Assembly: GCF_029245835.1 (NCBI RefSeq)
Contig: NZ_JAQWOO010000076.1
Coordinates: 1 to 48,570, forward strand
Source of the DNA: Algibacter sp.
Lineage (GTDB): Bacteria > Bacteroidota > Bacteroidia > Flavobacteriales > Flavobacteriaceae
DNA: 48,570 bases
Reading direction: 5' to 3'
The notes under the pieces were generated by a model that saw only the letters and a program-made list of their open reading frames with translations, searched no databases and was not told where the DNA came from. Within the stretch, counting starts at the first letter, position 1. Each line of letters begins with the position of its first letter. The position numbers and the translations under genes were made by a program. This document shows positions 1 through 8,068 of the stretch, in pieces.

Positions 1-1
1 A

Positions 2-118
2 ATTAAAGGAAAATATCTCCAATTATACTTAAATGAATTCGTCTATAAACTAAATCGTAGATATTTTGGAGACCAACTCTTCGATAGGCTTGTTATTGCT
101 AATATCACAGGATTATGA
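2..118 (+). mobile_element. IS1595/ISXO2-like transposase, C-terminal fragment
   Basis: The window opens inside a reading frame of 38 codons that ends at TGA 116-118. The translation contains LQLYLNEFVYKLNRR followed by LFDRLVIANITG. This matches the end of the ISXO2-like DDE transposase domain of IS1595-family elements, where a 'YLNEF..K.NRR' segment is followed by 'LFDRL'. Only the C-terminus is present because the window starts within the gene, so I cannot say whether the element is intact outside. I could not identify its terminal inverted repeat in the bases after the stop. Confidence 0.72.
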
Positions 119-154
119 CTTATAACGGATATTCAAAAAAATTTTGTTGCTAGT

Positions 155-253
155 GCGTTAAGGATTGAGGCATTTGTTGAAGCTCTTTTTGTGTTGTTGC
201 ACCTATGCAACACAAAAAAGCGACTGCCGAAAGCCTGACCCTTGTGGTAACGC
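155..253. repeat. Structured flavobacterial intergenic repeat (possible RNA motif)
   Basis: GCGTTA (155-160) is perfectly complementary to TAACGC (248-253) and closes the element. Inside is a long hairpin: CTTTTTGTGTTG (about 184-195) pairs with CAACACAAAAAAG (about 208-220), with one extra A. The 3' part contains GCCTGACCCTTGTGG. I recall this combination of 'GCGTTAAGGATTGA', a variable hairpin and 'AAGCCTGACCC...GGTAACGCC' as a recurring intergenic element in flavobacterial genomes; it may correspond to a catalogued Flavobacteria RNA motif such as Flavo-1. That identity is from memory and is not proven here. It lies between the transposase end and the 3' end of the UbiA gene. Confidence 0.5.
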
Positions 254-262
254 CAAAATGAA

Positions 263-1165
263 TTAAATACGATTTAAAATAACACTTACATCTATTAAAA
301 GTATACTAAATACACCTGCGAGAATGATGAATTTTAGAATATTGTGCAATATTAAATACTGTATTTTAGTTTTGGACATCCATAGTAATAATAGGAATAC
401 AACGAGTAGTAATAAACTTAAATAGAAGAAGAAATACATATAACCTATTTGGAAATTAAATAAAAGCAAGTAGGTTGGTATTAAAGTTAAAGCTGCCAAA
501 ATAGTCAACATTATTTTAGAGGTTTTTTCTCCGTAAGCTACTGGAATTGTGACATAATTTTGTGCGATATCGCCTTTTATATTTTCTAAATCTTTTGTGA
601 TTTCCCGCATAGAAAGCACTAAAAACAAAAAAACTGCATGTACAAAAATTACGGTTTCAAAATTTTTGTAATACATGAAAATGGCAAAAAAAGGTGTAAT
701 GGTTAAAATTGCGGAGGTTAGATTACCAATAAAAGGCATTTTTTTTAGCTTATGTGAATAAAACCAAATACCAAAAATATAGATTGAAAAAAATATGACC
801 GCTTTAAATGAGACATAACTTGCCATGACTGCCGCTATGAAATTAAGTACAAAATAAAAAGAGAGCTTTGTGTTTTGGCTTACTAGCCTGTCTAACTTAG
901 ATTTTAGGGGTCGATTTATTAAATCTTTCTCTGAATCATAGAAACTATTGATGATATAGCCTCCTGCAATGGTTGCAGCAGATGCCAAAACTAACATCAA
1001 TAAATTTAAATCGAATATAACACGCTTAAGAGGCTTATCATGTGCCAAAATATAAACTGCTGTAAGGTATTGGGCAATAACAACAACTAAAATATTGTAG
1101 CCTCTAACTACAGAAAACATACTAAAAAATTTAAGTATAATATGTTTCTGTCTGCGACTTAACAT
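263..1165 (-). CDS. UbiA-family prenyltransferase (geranylgeranylglycerol-phosphate geranylgeranyltransferase-like)
   Basis: This is a 300-residue polytopic membrane protein. UbiA enzymes move a prenyl group from a prenyl diphosphate to an aromatic or lipid acceptor inside the membrane. The first Asp-rich motif is at residues 73-81 (NSFYDSEKD), followed by the usual INRP; the second is around 184-198 (REITKDLENIKGD). The rest is mostly hydrophobic helices. It starts at ATG 1165. Next to it, in the same direction, are mevalonate kinase and diphosphomevalonate decarboxylase, so it probably uses the isoprenoid made by that pathway. In Flavobacteria, homologues in this setting are commonly annotated as GGGP geranylgeranyltransferase-like. 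The exact acceptor cannot be read from the sequence; a quinone or heme-O role is less likely because no such genes are nearby. Confidence 0.82.
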   Translation of the reverse strand: MLSRRQKHIILKFFSMFSVVRGYNILVVVIAQYLTAVYILAHDKPLKRVIFDLNLLMLVLASAATIAGGYIINSFYDSEKDLINRPLKSKLDRLVSQNTKLSFYFVLNFIAAVMASYVSFKAVIFFSIYIFGIWFYSHKLKKMPFIGNLTSAILTITPFFAIFMYYKNFETVIFVHAVFLFLVLSMREITKDLENIKGDIAQNYVTIPVAYGEKTSKIMLTILAALTLIPTYLLLFNFQIGYMYFFFYLSLLLLVVFLLLLWMSKTKIQYLILHNILKFIILAGVFSILLIDVSVILNRI

Positions 1166-1217
1166 TTTGAAAGTATTTAGGTAAGACCCATTGACTGCGC
1201 TCTGGGTGAGAAAAAAT

Positions 1218-2147
1218 TTAGAAGTTGTAAACGACCTCTAAATTATAATCAGACAATGATTGTTTTGCTTTTTGAATATCTTCAGTAAAACCAAGAATAT
1301 AACCGCCACCACCAGAACCACAAAGCTTTAAGTAGTAGTCATTTGTATCTAAACCTTTTTTCCAAAGCTCATGAAATTGGTGAGGAATCATAGGTTTAAA
1401 GTTATTTAAAACAATTTTAGAAAGCTTTTTTGTGTTACTGAATAGCGACTTTACATCGCCTTTTAAGAAATCATCTACACAAGCATCGGTATGTTTTATA
1501 AACTGGTTTTTAAGCATTTTTCTAAAACCTTCTTGCTTCATACTTTCCATGAACAAGGTTACCATTGGTGCAGTTTCACCAATAATTCCGCTATCTAATA
1601 AAAAAACAGCACCTTTCCCATTACTTTGTTGTGCAGGAATACCAGTAGCTTCAATATTATCTTTAGAATTTATTAGTATTGGAATACTTAGATAACTATT
1701 TAAAGGATCTAAACCTGAAGATTTTCCATGGAAAAAAGATTCCATTGCAGAAAAAATAGATTTTAATTTTAAAAGTTTCTCTCGGGTTAAATTTTCAAGA
1801 ACCGTAATTTTATCAAAAGCATATTTATCATAAAGGGCAGCAACTAATGCACCGCTACTACCTACACCATATCCTTGTGGAATTGACGAATCAAAATACA
1901 TTCCTGAATTTACATCTTCTTGTAATCGCTCATTATCAAAACGCACAATAGTAACATCTATACTTTGAATATGGTTAGCAAATTGCTTTAAACTTTCGTT
2001 CGATTTAATAGCTTCAACTGAGGGGTTTTCGTCTTTCTTTAGCGCCCCATTATAAAAATTATAAGGGATTGATAAACCTTTAGAATCCTTGATGATTCCG
2101 TACTCTCCGAAGAGTAAAATTTTTGAATAAAAGAGCGGTCCTTTCAT
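1218..2147 (-). CDS. Mevalonate kinase (GHMP kinase family)
   Basis: GHMP-fold kinase of 309 residues that should phosphorylate mevalonate to 5-phosphomevalonate in the cytoplasm. Near the N-terminus KILLFGEYGII is the first GHMP motif. PQGYGVGSSGALVAALYD is the glycine/serine-rich ATP-binding loop, and LKLCGSGGGGYILGF near the C-terminus is the third motif. The longest frame begins with TTG at 2153; I prefer the ATG at 2147, two codons in, which leaves 28 bp after the decarboxylase stop. Phosphomevalonate kinase is a related fold and cannot be excluded. Its place between a prenyltransferase and MvaD makes a mevalonate-pathway role very likely. Confidence 0.8.
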   Translation of the reverse strand: MKGPLFYSKILLFGEYGIIKDSKGLSIPYNFYNGALKKDENPSVEAIKSNESLKQFANHIQSIDVTIVRFDNERLQEDVNSGMYFDSSIPQGYGVGSSGALVAALYDKYAFDKITVLENLTREKLLKLKSIFSAMESFFHGKSSGLDPLNSYLSIPILINSKDNIEATGIPAQQSNGKGAVFLLDSGIIGETAPMVTLFMESMKQEGFRKMLKNQFIKHTDACVDDFLKGDVKSLFSNTKKLSKIVLNNFKPMIPHQFHELWKKGLDTNDYYLKLCGSGGGGYILGFTEDIQKAKQSLSDYNLEVVYNF

Positions 2148-2175
2148 AAGCAATTTGTGACTTGGTTAAGCAAAA

Positions 2176-3255
2176 TTACAACAGTTTTGCTCCAAAACCA
2201 ATTTTATCGTTAATATACTGTCCTTTTTGACAAAATGCAACTAATTCATTTTTAATGAACTCTAAAACTTGAAACGCCTCATTTTCAGGATATAAAACAT
2301 GAACATTTGCTCCAGCATCTAGGGTAAAACATACTTTAGAGCCCGATGATTGTCTGTATGCCCATATTTTATTTATGATTTCCAGCGTATTTGGTTTCAT
2401 TAAAATAAAATATGGCATGCTTGTCATCATCATTGCATGAAGCGTTAAGGCTTCGCTTTCAACTAGTGCAATAAATTTATCTAAATCACCATCCTTCAAA
2501 ATTGAAATCATATCTGAAAGATTTTTATTTGCTTGCTTAAAACGCTCTTTAGCAAATGGATGTCCATGCATTAAGTTATGACCAACAGTACTACTTACTT
2601 GCTTTTCGCCTTTATCTACCAATAAGATAGTGTCTTGATAATTTTTGAAATTTTGATGAACTTCATAAGGGTATTTTACACCGAATACGTCTGAACTTCC
2701 ATCAATTTTATTATGCTTTCCCCAAACTACTAAATCGCCCTCTAAACTTCTACATGCACTTCCTGACCCTAAACGTGCTAAGAATGATGCTTTCTGGATG
2801 AAATTTTCTTGGGATATATGTTCACCTAAACTCTTGTCAATACTCATTAAACATAAAGCCAAAGCACTCATCCCTGATGCGGATGATGCAATACCTGAAC
2901 TATGCGGAAATGTGTTTGATGTTTCTATTTTGAAATGATAATCTTTTAAAAAGGGTAAATAAGCTTCAACACGTTTAAAAAAGGTTTCAATTTTTGGTTT
3001 GAAATCGTCTTTTTTCTCACCATCTAAAAATACTTCAAAAGAAAAACTATCACTATTTTCCTTTTTTGAAAAACTCAAAGTTGTTGTTGTTTTACAATTA
3101 TCTAATGTGAAACTAATAGATGGATTTTCTGGAATTTGATGTTCTTTTTTTCCCCAGTATTTGACTAAAGCAATATTACTTGGAGATGACCATGTAAAAC
3201 TTCCGCTTTCGATGGAATTTGAATACGATTTAGGAATAAATTCTTTTTCTATCAT
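2176..3255 (-). CDS. mvaD: Diphosphomevalonate decarboxylase
   Basis: This 359-residue enzyme catalyses ATP-dependent decarboxylation of mevalonate 5-diphosphate to isopentenyl diphosphate, the last step of the classical mevalonate pathway. Family marks visible are SNIALVKYWGKK near residue 27, NPSISFTLDNCKTTTT, the phosphate-binding loop SSGIASSASGMSALAL, and the SGSACRSLEGDLVVWG segment that carries active-site Ser and Arg residues. Length is normal for the bacterial family. It starts at ATG 3255. A TATCTTTG element (minus strand of 3274-3281) sits 19 bp upstream and fits the Bacteroidota -7 promoter consensus, so the isoprenoid block may start transcription here. Confidence 0.93.
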   Translation of the reverse strand: MIEKEFIPKSYSNSIESGSFTWSSPSNIALVKYWGKKEHQIPENPSISFTLDNCKTTTTLSFSKKENSDSFSFEVFLDGEKKDDFKPKIETFFKRVEAYLPFLKDYHFKIETSNTFPHSSGIASSASGMSALALCLMSIDKSLGEHISQENFIQKASFLARLGSGSACRSLEGDLVVWGKHNKIDGSSDVFGVKYPYEVHQNFKNYQDTILLVDKGEKQVSSTVGHNLMHGHPFAKERFKQANKNLSDMISILKDGDLDKFIALVESEALTLHAMMMTSMPYFILMKPNTLEIINKIWAYRQSSGSKVCFTLDAGANVHVLYPENEAFQVLEFIKNELVAFCQKGQYINDKIGFGAKLL

Positions 3256-3264
3256 CTTTCTTTT

Positions 3265-3795
3265 TTAACTTGACAAAGATAATAACTTTACCATTGTATT
3301 ATAATTTCTTGCCGTAGCAGTGACTTTTAATTTTCGTTCGAAGAAATTATTACTAAATTTTGCTTTTCCGTACCCTATTGAATAATAGAAATAAACACAG
3401 TTATCAGTAATTTTAAAAACTTCATTTGGATACGTTAGTTTTGATATTTTATCAACTAAACCAATATCTGCAACTGAATACAGCATTATAAAATAACTAT
3501 TTATTTTTTGCTCTTCAGGAAACGGACAATCATTAAATATTTGTTGCAATTCCATTGGAGATTTTACTAGAACTGGCACATCAAATCCGAAATAAGATTT
3601 AATAGCTTTATGAATTTTGGTTTCTAATATTTCTTTTTTCTTTTCTAAAGATTGAAAAACCACATTTCCGCTTTGAATGTATGTTTGGACGTTTTCTAGC
3701 TTCTCCTTTGAAAGTAAATCTCCAAGATCGGCCATAGGTATTTTCTTTTGCCCACTAACGTTTACACCTCTTAGAAGCGCGATGTATGGGTGCAT
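3265..3795 (-). CDS. DUF1697 family protein
   Basis: This 176-residue cytoplasmic protein has the hallmark DUF1697 N-terminus, IALLRGVNVSGQKKIPMADL, followed by YIQSGNVVF. No signal peptide or membrane segment is visible. The family is widespread in bacteria and has no firmly assigned biochemical role. It starts at ATG 3795, directly abutting the toxin stop codon at 3796, and ends 10 bp before mvaD. It could therefore be co-transcribed with the toxin-antitoxin pair, but nothing in the sequence links it to them functionally. Confidence 0.85.
   Translation of the reverse strand: MHPYIALLRGVNVSGQKKIPMADLGDLLSKEKLENVQTYIQSGNVVFQSLEKKKEILETKIHKAIKSYFGFDVPVLVKSPMELQQIFNDCPFPEEQKINSYFIMLYSVADIGLVDKISKLTYPNEVFKITDNCVYFYYSIGYGKAKFSNNFFERKLKVTATARNYNTMVKLLSLSS
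3274..3281 (-). promoter_or_regulatory. Candidate Bacteroidota -7 element before mvaD
   Basis: The minus strand reads TATCTTTG, an exact match to TAnnTTTG, 19 bp upstream of the mvaD ATG and inside the last codons of the DUF1697 gene. I see no convincing -33 TTTG at the expected distance, so this is a weak call. Confidence 0.35.
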
Positions 3796-4068
3796 TTAAA
3801 AATTTTGTTTTTGATTGAGGAAATGATAGATTAGTAAGCCTTTGGGCTTAATAACATAATGAATAGAATAATTGAATTTTTCTAAAGGAATAATTCTAAC
3901 ATTTCGATATCGTACTTGAAATGCTTCTGGAAAACCGGCTACCATTTTTAGTTGTCTTTCTAAATCTTGCCAGAATTCATCTATTTTTCCATTGAAATCC
4001 ATAAAGCACTTAATTTTATGAAATTCAATTCGTGCCTCTTCAGTAAACTCAATATGATTATTTACCAT
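3796..4068 (-). CDS. RelE/ParE-family toxin
   Basis: A basic protein of 90 residues with the pattern of the RelE/ParE superfamily: an N-terminal 'FTEEARIEF' strand-helix, a central aromatic helix (FWQDLERQL), and a C-terminal beta-hairpin with RNVRIIPLEKFNYSIHYVI. RelE-like members cleave mRNA at the ribosome and ParE-like members poison gyrase; the sequence does not separate these. Its start overlaps the end of the upstream antitoxin gene by 11 bp, the usual coupling for type II toxin-antitoxin operons with the antitoxin first. It looks intact. Confidence 0.8.
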   Translation of the reverse strand: MVNNHIEFTEEARIEFHKIKCFMDFNGKIDEFWQDLERQLKMVAGFPEAFQVRYRNVRIIPLEKFNYSIHYVIKPKGLLIYHFLNQKQNF

Positions 4069-4303
4069 ATTTAGCTTTAATATCTTCCCATGAATGTGTT
4101 TTCAAAACACCGTTCTCATCCCGTTCAATCATATCATCCATCATAGCTTTATATGCTTCTGAAGGTTCACTAAACCGAATGGCTTGCTCTTCCAAAGTAT
4201 ACTCAATGTAGTTTTTTAAAGAGCGTTTTTGAAGTTTTGCTTGTTTTTCTAGGATCTCAATAGCTTTATCGTCTAATTCAATAAGTTTTTTTGTTTTGCT
4301 CAT
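4058..4303 (-). CDS. Type II antitoxin
   Basis: A protein of 81 residues with many charged residues. The N-terminal half (KKLIELDDKAIEILEKQAKLQKRSLKNYIEYTLEEQA) fits a ribbon-helix-helix-like DNA-binding segment: a short strand, then two helices. The C-terminal half, ending SWEDIKAKYGK, would wrap the toxin. The gene overlaps the RelE/ParE toxin by 11 bp and precedes it. A 9-bp palindrome lies 11 bp upstream of the ATG and is the likely autoregulatory operator. Confidence 0.78.
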   Translation of the reverse strand: MSKTKKLIELDDKAIEILEKQAKLQKRSLKNYIEYTLEEQAIRFSEPSEAYKAMMDDMIERDENGVLKTHSWEDIKAKYGK

Positions 4304-4313
4304 TGTATATATA

Positions 4314-4336
4314 TTTTATATATCAAATATATAAAA
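4314..4336. promoter_or_regulatory. Palindromic operator candidate upstream of the antitoxin
   Basis: TTTTATATA (4314-4322) and TATATAAAA (4328-4336) form a perfect 9-bp inverted repeat around TCAAA, starting 11 bp upstream of the antitoxin ATG. Type II antitoxins normally bind such palindromes to repress their own operon. The sequence is very AT-rich, so some symmetry is expected by chance. Confidence 0.5.
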
Positions 4337-4373
4337 ATAATATTTAATTGTAAATTCCTGAATTTCATTTTCG

Positions 4374-5585
4374 CTATTTCGCAATAGATTTTGCTGCAAT
4401 ATAAGCTCCAGTCCAAGCATTTTGAAAGTTAAAACCGCCTGTAACAGCATCAACATTAATGACTTCTCCTGCTAAATATAAATTTTTGATTCGCTTACTT
4501 TCAAAGGTTTTAAAATTCACCTCTTTAAGATTAACGCCACCAGCAGTAACAAACTCTTCCTTAAAAGTACTTTTTCCATCAACATTAAAAACAGCTTGAG
4601 TAAGCTGACTCGCCAACGCTTCTAATTGTGATTTATTTAAATCTGCCCATCGTGTTTCTATATCCATATTGGATGCTAAAACCAGTTTATGCCAAAGGCG
4701 TTTTGGCAAATCAAATTGTGTTGATTTAAAAACCGTCTTTTTAGCTAAATCTTGCTTTAATGTTTTTAAAATATCCAAACAATCCTCAAAAGATTGTTTT
4801 ATAAAATTCAATTCTATTTTAAATTTATAATTTCGTTTCGCTAACTCTAAAGCTCCAAAAGCAGATAACTTCAAAATAGATGGTGCGCTCAAGCCCCAAT
4901 GCGTAATTAACAAAGGGCCTTCGTTCCATAAATCGGTTCCTAAAACTTTTACTTCTACATTTTGTGCTACAACTCCTGGAATATCATGTATGCGTTCATC
5001 TTTTATATTAAAAGTAAATAACGAAGGTACAGGTTGCAAAATGGTATGTCCAAGGTTTTCTAAAAGATTCCAGATTTTTGGGTTACTCCCTGTAGCTATT
5101 AAAACTTTTTCAGAAGAAAAGTTACCTTGAGATGTTTCGATGTTGAATAATTCACCATGCTTTTCTATTGATTTTACAGAATGATTATATAAAATGGTAA
5201 CCTGGTGCTTTTCAGCTTCATTTAAAAAACAATCGATTATAGTTTGTGATGAATTGGAAACAGGAAACATGCGCCCATCGTCTTCAATTTTTAATTCAAC
5301 GCCTCTTTTTTCGAACCATTCTATGGTATCACCCGTCATAAATTGATGAAAAGGACCTAATAATTCCTTTTCCCCTCTTGGGTAATTTAGCACTAATTCT
5401 TGAGGAATAAATTCGGCATGTGTTACATTACAACGTCCGCCACCAGAAACTTTCACTTTAGATAAACCTGCTGAACTTCGCTCTAGAATAATTACTTTTA
5501 AGTTTGGATTTTGTTCTGCAATATTTATAGCAGCAAAGAACCCTGCTGCCCCACCACCAATTACGACAACATCTTGTGATGTCAT
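4374..5585 (-). CDS. BaiN/HI0933-like NAD(P)/FAD-dependent oxidoreductase
   Basis: This 403-residue flavoprotein begins with a Rossmann dinucleotide-binding motif, VVVIGGGAAGFFAAINIA, followed by SGGGRCNVTHAE near residue 48, which is diagnostic for the HI0933/BaiN family. The C-terminus has LYLAGEVINVDAVTGG and FNFQNAWTGAYIAA, the second FAD-contacting segment. No signal peptide, so it is cytoplasmic. The name comes from the BaiN family of bile-acid reductases, but in a free-living flavobacterium that substrate is improbable and the true substrate is unknown. Its ATG overlaps the stop of the phosphodiesterase gene by 4 bp (ATGA), implying translational coupling. Confidence 0.85.
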   Translation of the reverse strand: MTSQDVVVIGGGAAGFFAAINIAEQNPNLKVIILERSSAGLSKVKVSGGGRCNVTHAEFIPQELVLNYPRGEKELLGPFHQFMTGDTIEWFEKRGVELKIEDDGRMFPVSNSSQTIIDCFLNEAEKHQVTILYNHSVKSIEKHGELFNIETSQGNFSSEKVLIATGSNPKIWNLLENLGHTILQPVPSLFTFNIKDERIHDIPGVVAQNVEVKVLGTDLWNEGPLLITHWGLSAPSILKLSAFGALELAKRNYKFKIELNFIKQSFEDCLDILKTLKQDLAKKTVFKSTQFDLPKRLWHKLVLASNMDIETRWADLNKSQLEALASQLTQAVFNVDGKSTFKEEFVTAGGVNLKEVNFKTFESKRIKNLYLAGEVINVDAVTGGFNFQNAWTGAYIAAKSIAK

Positions 5586-6268
5586 ATTCTATCTGGATAA
5601 TCTGATATTATACCATCAACGCCATAAGATTTTATACGCGCTAAAGGATTTAGATTATTTACAGTAAACGCAAAAACTTTAAAATCTGCCTTTAGCTCTG
5701 TAACAATTTCTTCAGTTAACATGGTATAATCTACGTGAATACCAACTGCTTTTATTGTTTTAGCAAAAGCAACAGCTCTATTTAAATTTCTATCTGTAAG
5801 CACACCTAAAGGGATTTTATCGTTTAGCTTATAAACAGTTTCTAATAATTCTTCTTGAAAGCTAGACACTAAAATATTATCGTATTCCCAACCTTTTTTA
5901 TCAACATAAAAAGAAATAATTCTAGCTGCTTCTTTTGCAGTATCTTGACCTTTAAGTTCTATGTTTAATAAGCACTTATTATCAACAAAAGCTAAAACCT
6001 CTGCTAGAGATGGAATTTGGTAGGTGCCTTTTGTTTTAAGTTTTTTTAACGCATTAAGTGTGTGTTTACAAACCTCTCCTGTGCCATTTGTAATTCTATC
6101 GACTGTGAAATCATGAAACACAACTAATTGACCCGATGCACATCTATGGACATCTATCTCGATACCGCCAACTTTTAAGCTTAAAGCTTTTTTAATAGAT
6201 TCTAAAGTATTTTCGGTTAAGTGCCCTTTGGCACCTCTATGTCCAATTTTTAAAATTTTACTTTCCAT
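5582..6268 (-). CDS. Glycerophosphodiester phosphodiesterase
   Basis: Cytoplasmic GDPD-family enzyme of 228 residues that hydrolyses glycerophosphodiesters from phospholipid turnover to glycerol-3-phosphate and an alcohol. Catalytic and metal residues are visible: H10-R11 (IGHRGAKG), E19-N20-T21, E37 and D39 (GIEIDVH) and H52 (FHDFTVD). There is no signal peptide, so it resembles the UgpQ type more than the periplasmic GlpQ type. It overlaps TesB upstream by 11 bp and the flavoprotein downstream by 4 bp, so the three genes form one operon. Confidence 0.88.
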   Translation of the reverse strand: MESKILKIGHRGAKGHLTENTLESIKKALSLKVGGIEIDVHRCASGQLVVFHDFTVDRITNGTGEVCKHTLNALKKLKTKGTYQIPSLAEVLAFVDNKCLLNIELKGQDTAKEAARIISFYVDKKGWEYDNILVSSFQEELLETVYKLNDKIPLGVLTDRNLNRAVAFAKTIKAVGIHVDYTMLTEEIVTELKADFKVFAFTVNNLNPLARIKSYGVDGIISDYPDRI

Positions 6269-7130
6269 TTTTAATAGGTCTTATTAATCCTTCTTGAGCC
6301 ACAGTGGCTATTAATTTTCCGTTTCTAGTAAAAATATTTCCTTTTGCGAACCCTCTAGCACCAAAAGCACTTGGAGATTCCATTGCATAGAGTAACCAAT
6401 CTGAAAAATCGAAATCTCTAAAAAACCACATCGAGTGGTCTAAACTTGCTGTTATTGTATTTTCCCAATGCGCTTTACTGGCATGAGGATTTAATGTTGA
6501 TGTTAAAATATTATAATCTGATATATAAGTTAAAATTTGTTGTTTAGTTCCCAAATCTAAATCTTTCACATCGCCTTTCAACCTAAACCATACATCGTAA
6601 TTTGGTGATAAATCTTTTTTATCCATAGGATTTACAAATGTAGTTGGTTTAAATTCTATGGGGCGCTCAATAGCTAAAAAAGATTTTAGCCCTTTAGGTA
6701 AAAACCCACCATAATCTTTATATATATCTGTCCAGCTCAACAACGCTTCTGGCTGTTTTACATTTGAATTCATCTGAATTTGATGATCATAGCCTTCTTC
6801 TTTTTTATGAAAAGAAGCAGATAAGATAAAAATAGTTGTTTCTTTTTGATGTGCTGTAACTCGTCTTACAGAAAAACTACCACCATCTCTAACCACACTA
6901 ACATTGTAGGTTATTGGCAACTCTAAATCTCCTGCTTCTAAAAAGTAAGCATGCATAGAATGTAATACCCTGTGATTGGTAATCGTTCTACTAGCAGCAT
7001 TTAATGCTTGTGCCAATACTTGACCACCAAAAACTATAGGACTTCCTACAGTTTTGCTAACACCATTAAATTCGTTATCACTTATTTGCTCTAGAACTAG
7101 AAGTTTTAATAAGTCGTTAACTGTGGTCAT
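6258..7130 (-). CDS. tesB: Acyl-CoA thioesterase II
   Basis: This is a 290-residue double hot-dog thioesterase that hydrolyses acyl-CoA to free fatty acid and CoA in the cytoplasm. The first hot-dog repeat carries VFGGQVLAQALNAASRT and HSMHAYFLEAGD; the second carries ASLDHSMWFFRDFDFSDWLLY and GRGFAKGNIF-like residues near the C-terminus, as in TesB. Length matches the family. It starts at ATG 7130 and leads a three-gene operon with the phosphodiesterase and the flavoprotein. The promoter may be the symmetrical element at 7234-7253, about 110 bp upstream. Confidence 0.9.
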   Translation of the reverse strand: MTTVNDLLKLLVLEQISDNEFNGVSKTVGSPIVFGGQVLAQALNAASRTITNHRVLHSMHAYFLEAGDLELPITYNVSVVRDGGSFSVRRVTAHQKETTIFILSASFHKKEEGYDHQIQMNSNVKQPEALLSWTDIYKDYGGFLPKGLKSFLAIERPIEFKPTTFVNPMDKKDLSPNYDVWFRLKGDVKDLDLGTKQQILTYISDYNILTSTLNPHASKAHWENTITASLDHSMWFFRDFDFSDWLLYAMESPSAFGARGFAKGNIFTRNGKLIATVAQEGLIRPIKNGK

Positions 7131-7233
7131 AAATTTTTTCCTGATATAAAACTACTAAATTATATAGCTTTTTTTTTAATTTTATAAATACTTTAAGAAT
7201 TCCCGTTTTTATTTCTTGTAGAACATTCCTATA

Positions 7234-7253
7234 TTATCTTTAGGCAAAGATAA
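7234..7253. promoter_or_regulatory. Symmetrical divergent promoter candidate
   Basis: TTATCTTT (7234-7241) and AAAGATAA (7246-7253) form a perfect 8-bp inverted repeat around AGGC. Read on the minus strand it contains TATCTTTG (exact TAnnTTTG) pointing to tesB. Read on the plus strand it contains TATCTTTA (one mismatch) ending 22 bp before the lipoprotein ATG at 7265. One palindrome could thus serve both divergent genes. Confidence 0.4.
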
Positions 7254-7264
7254 AAATACAATTT

Positions 7265-8068
7265 ATGACTTTTACTTTAAAATCCGTATTACTTTTTACA
7301 TTCCTCTTATTATCCTGTAACTCAGGCAAGCTTGATATTATTGCTGATTTACCAAATAGTCTAAAAGAAGCCTCTGCAATAGAAACTGTCTCTGACTCTG
7401 ATTTATTATGGACTATTGAAGATTCTGGAAACAAAAATAACATTTATGGATTAGACTTAAAAGGAAATATCATCAAAGACATTGATATTACAAACTCTAG
7501 TAATATTGATTGGGAAGATTTAACCTCTGACAAACAAGGTAATCTCTATATAGGTGATTTTGGAAATAACAGTAAAAACCGTGATGATTTTACGATTTAT
7601 AAAGTATCTAATTTAAAAGCTGATAAAACTACTGCAGAACGCATCAATTTTATATTACCAAAAAAAGTGAAACCGAAAGATTTTGAGGCATTTTTTCTTT
7701 CGGAGAGCTACTTTTACCTGTTTAGTAAGGAAAACAAATCAAGCATGCTGTTTAAGGTTCCTAATAAAATGGGATTACATACTGCCAAATTAATTAAGAC
7801 ATTTAATTTAGATGGCAAGAATCACAGAATTACCTCGGCTGCCATTAGCGAAAATGGAAAAACTATAGTACTCTTAAATCATAACAAACTTTGGAAGATT
7901 ACGAACTTCAAAGGTGATAATTTCTTGGATGGTACAATAAAAGAATTAAAGTTTGAACATGATTCACAAAAAGAAGGTATCTGTTTTAAAGATAATACAA
8001 GCGTTTATATTACTGACGAAAAAAATAAAAGTGAAGGTGGCAACCTCTATACTTTTAAAATAAATTAA
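7265..8068 (+). CDS. Uncharacterised lipoprotein, beta-propeller-like
   Basis: 267 residues. The N-terminus is a lipoprotein signal with lipobox LLLSC (Cys18). The mature part is made of short beta-strand repeats such as 'DLLWTIEDSGNKNNIYGLDLKGN', 'NLYIGDFGNN' and 'KEGICFKDNTSVYITDE', reminiscent of SdiA-regulated or NHL/six-bladed propeller proteins that sit in the envelope. I cannot assign a ligand or enzymatic role. It is one of two complete plus-strand genes; its stop overlaps by 4 bp the stop of the convergent phosphoesterase-barrel gene. Confidence 0.7.
   Translation: MTFTLKSVLLFTFLLLSCNSGKLDIIADLPNSLKEASAIETVSDSDLLWTIEDSGNKNNIYGLDLKGNIIKDIDITNSSNIDWEDLTSDKQGNLYIGDFGNNSKNRDDFTIYKVSNLKADKTTAERINFILPKKVKPKDFEAFFLSESYFYLFSKENKSSMLFKVPNKMGLHTAKLIKTFNLDGKNHRITSAAISENGKTIVLLNHNKLWKITNFKGDNFLDGTIKELKFEHDSQKEGICFKDNTSVYITDEKNKSEGGNLYTFKIN

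Noticed and set aside
4374-5585. Bile-acid reductase BaiN
   Set aside because: The family name derives from bile-acid metabolism, but no other bai gene is present and a marine flavobacterium is an unlikely host for that pathway.
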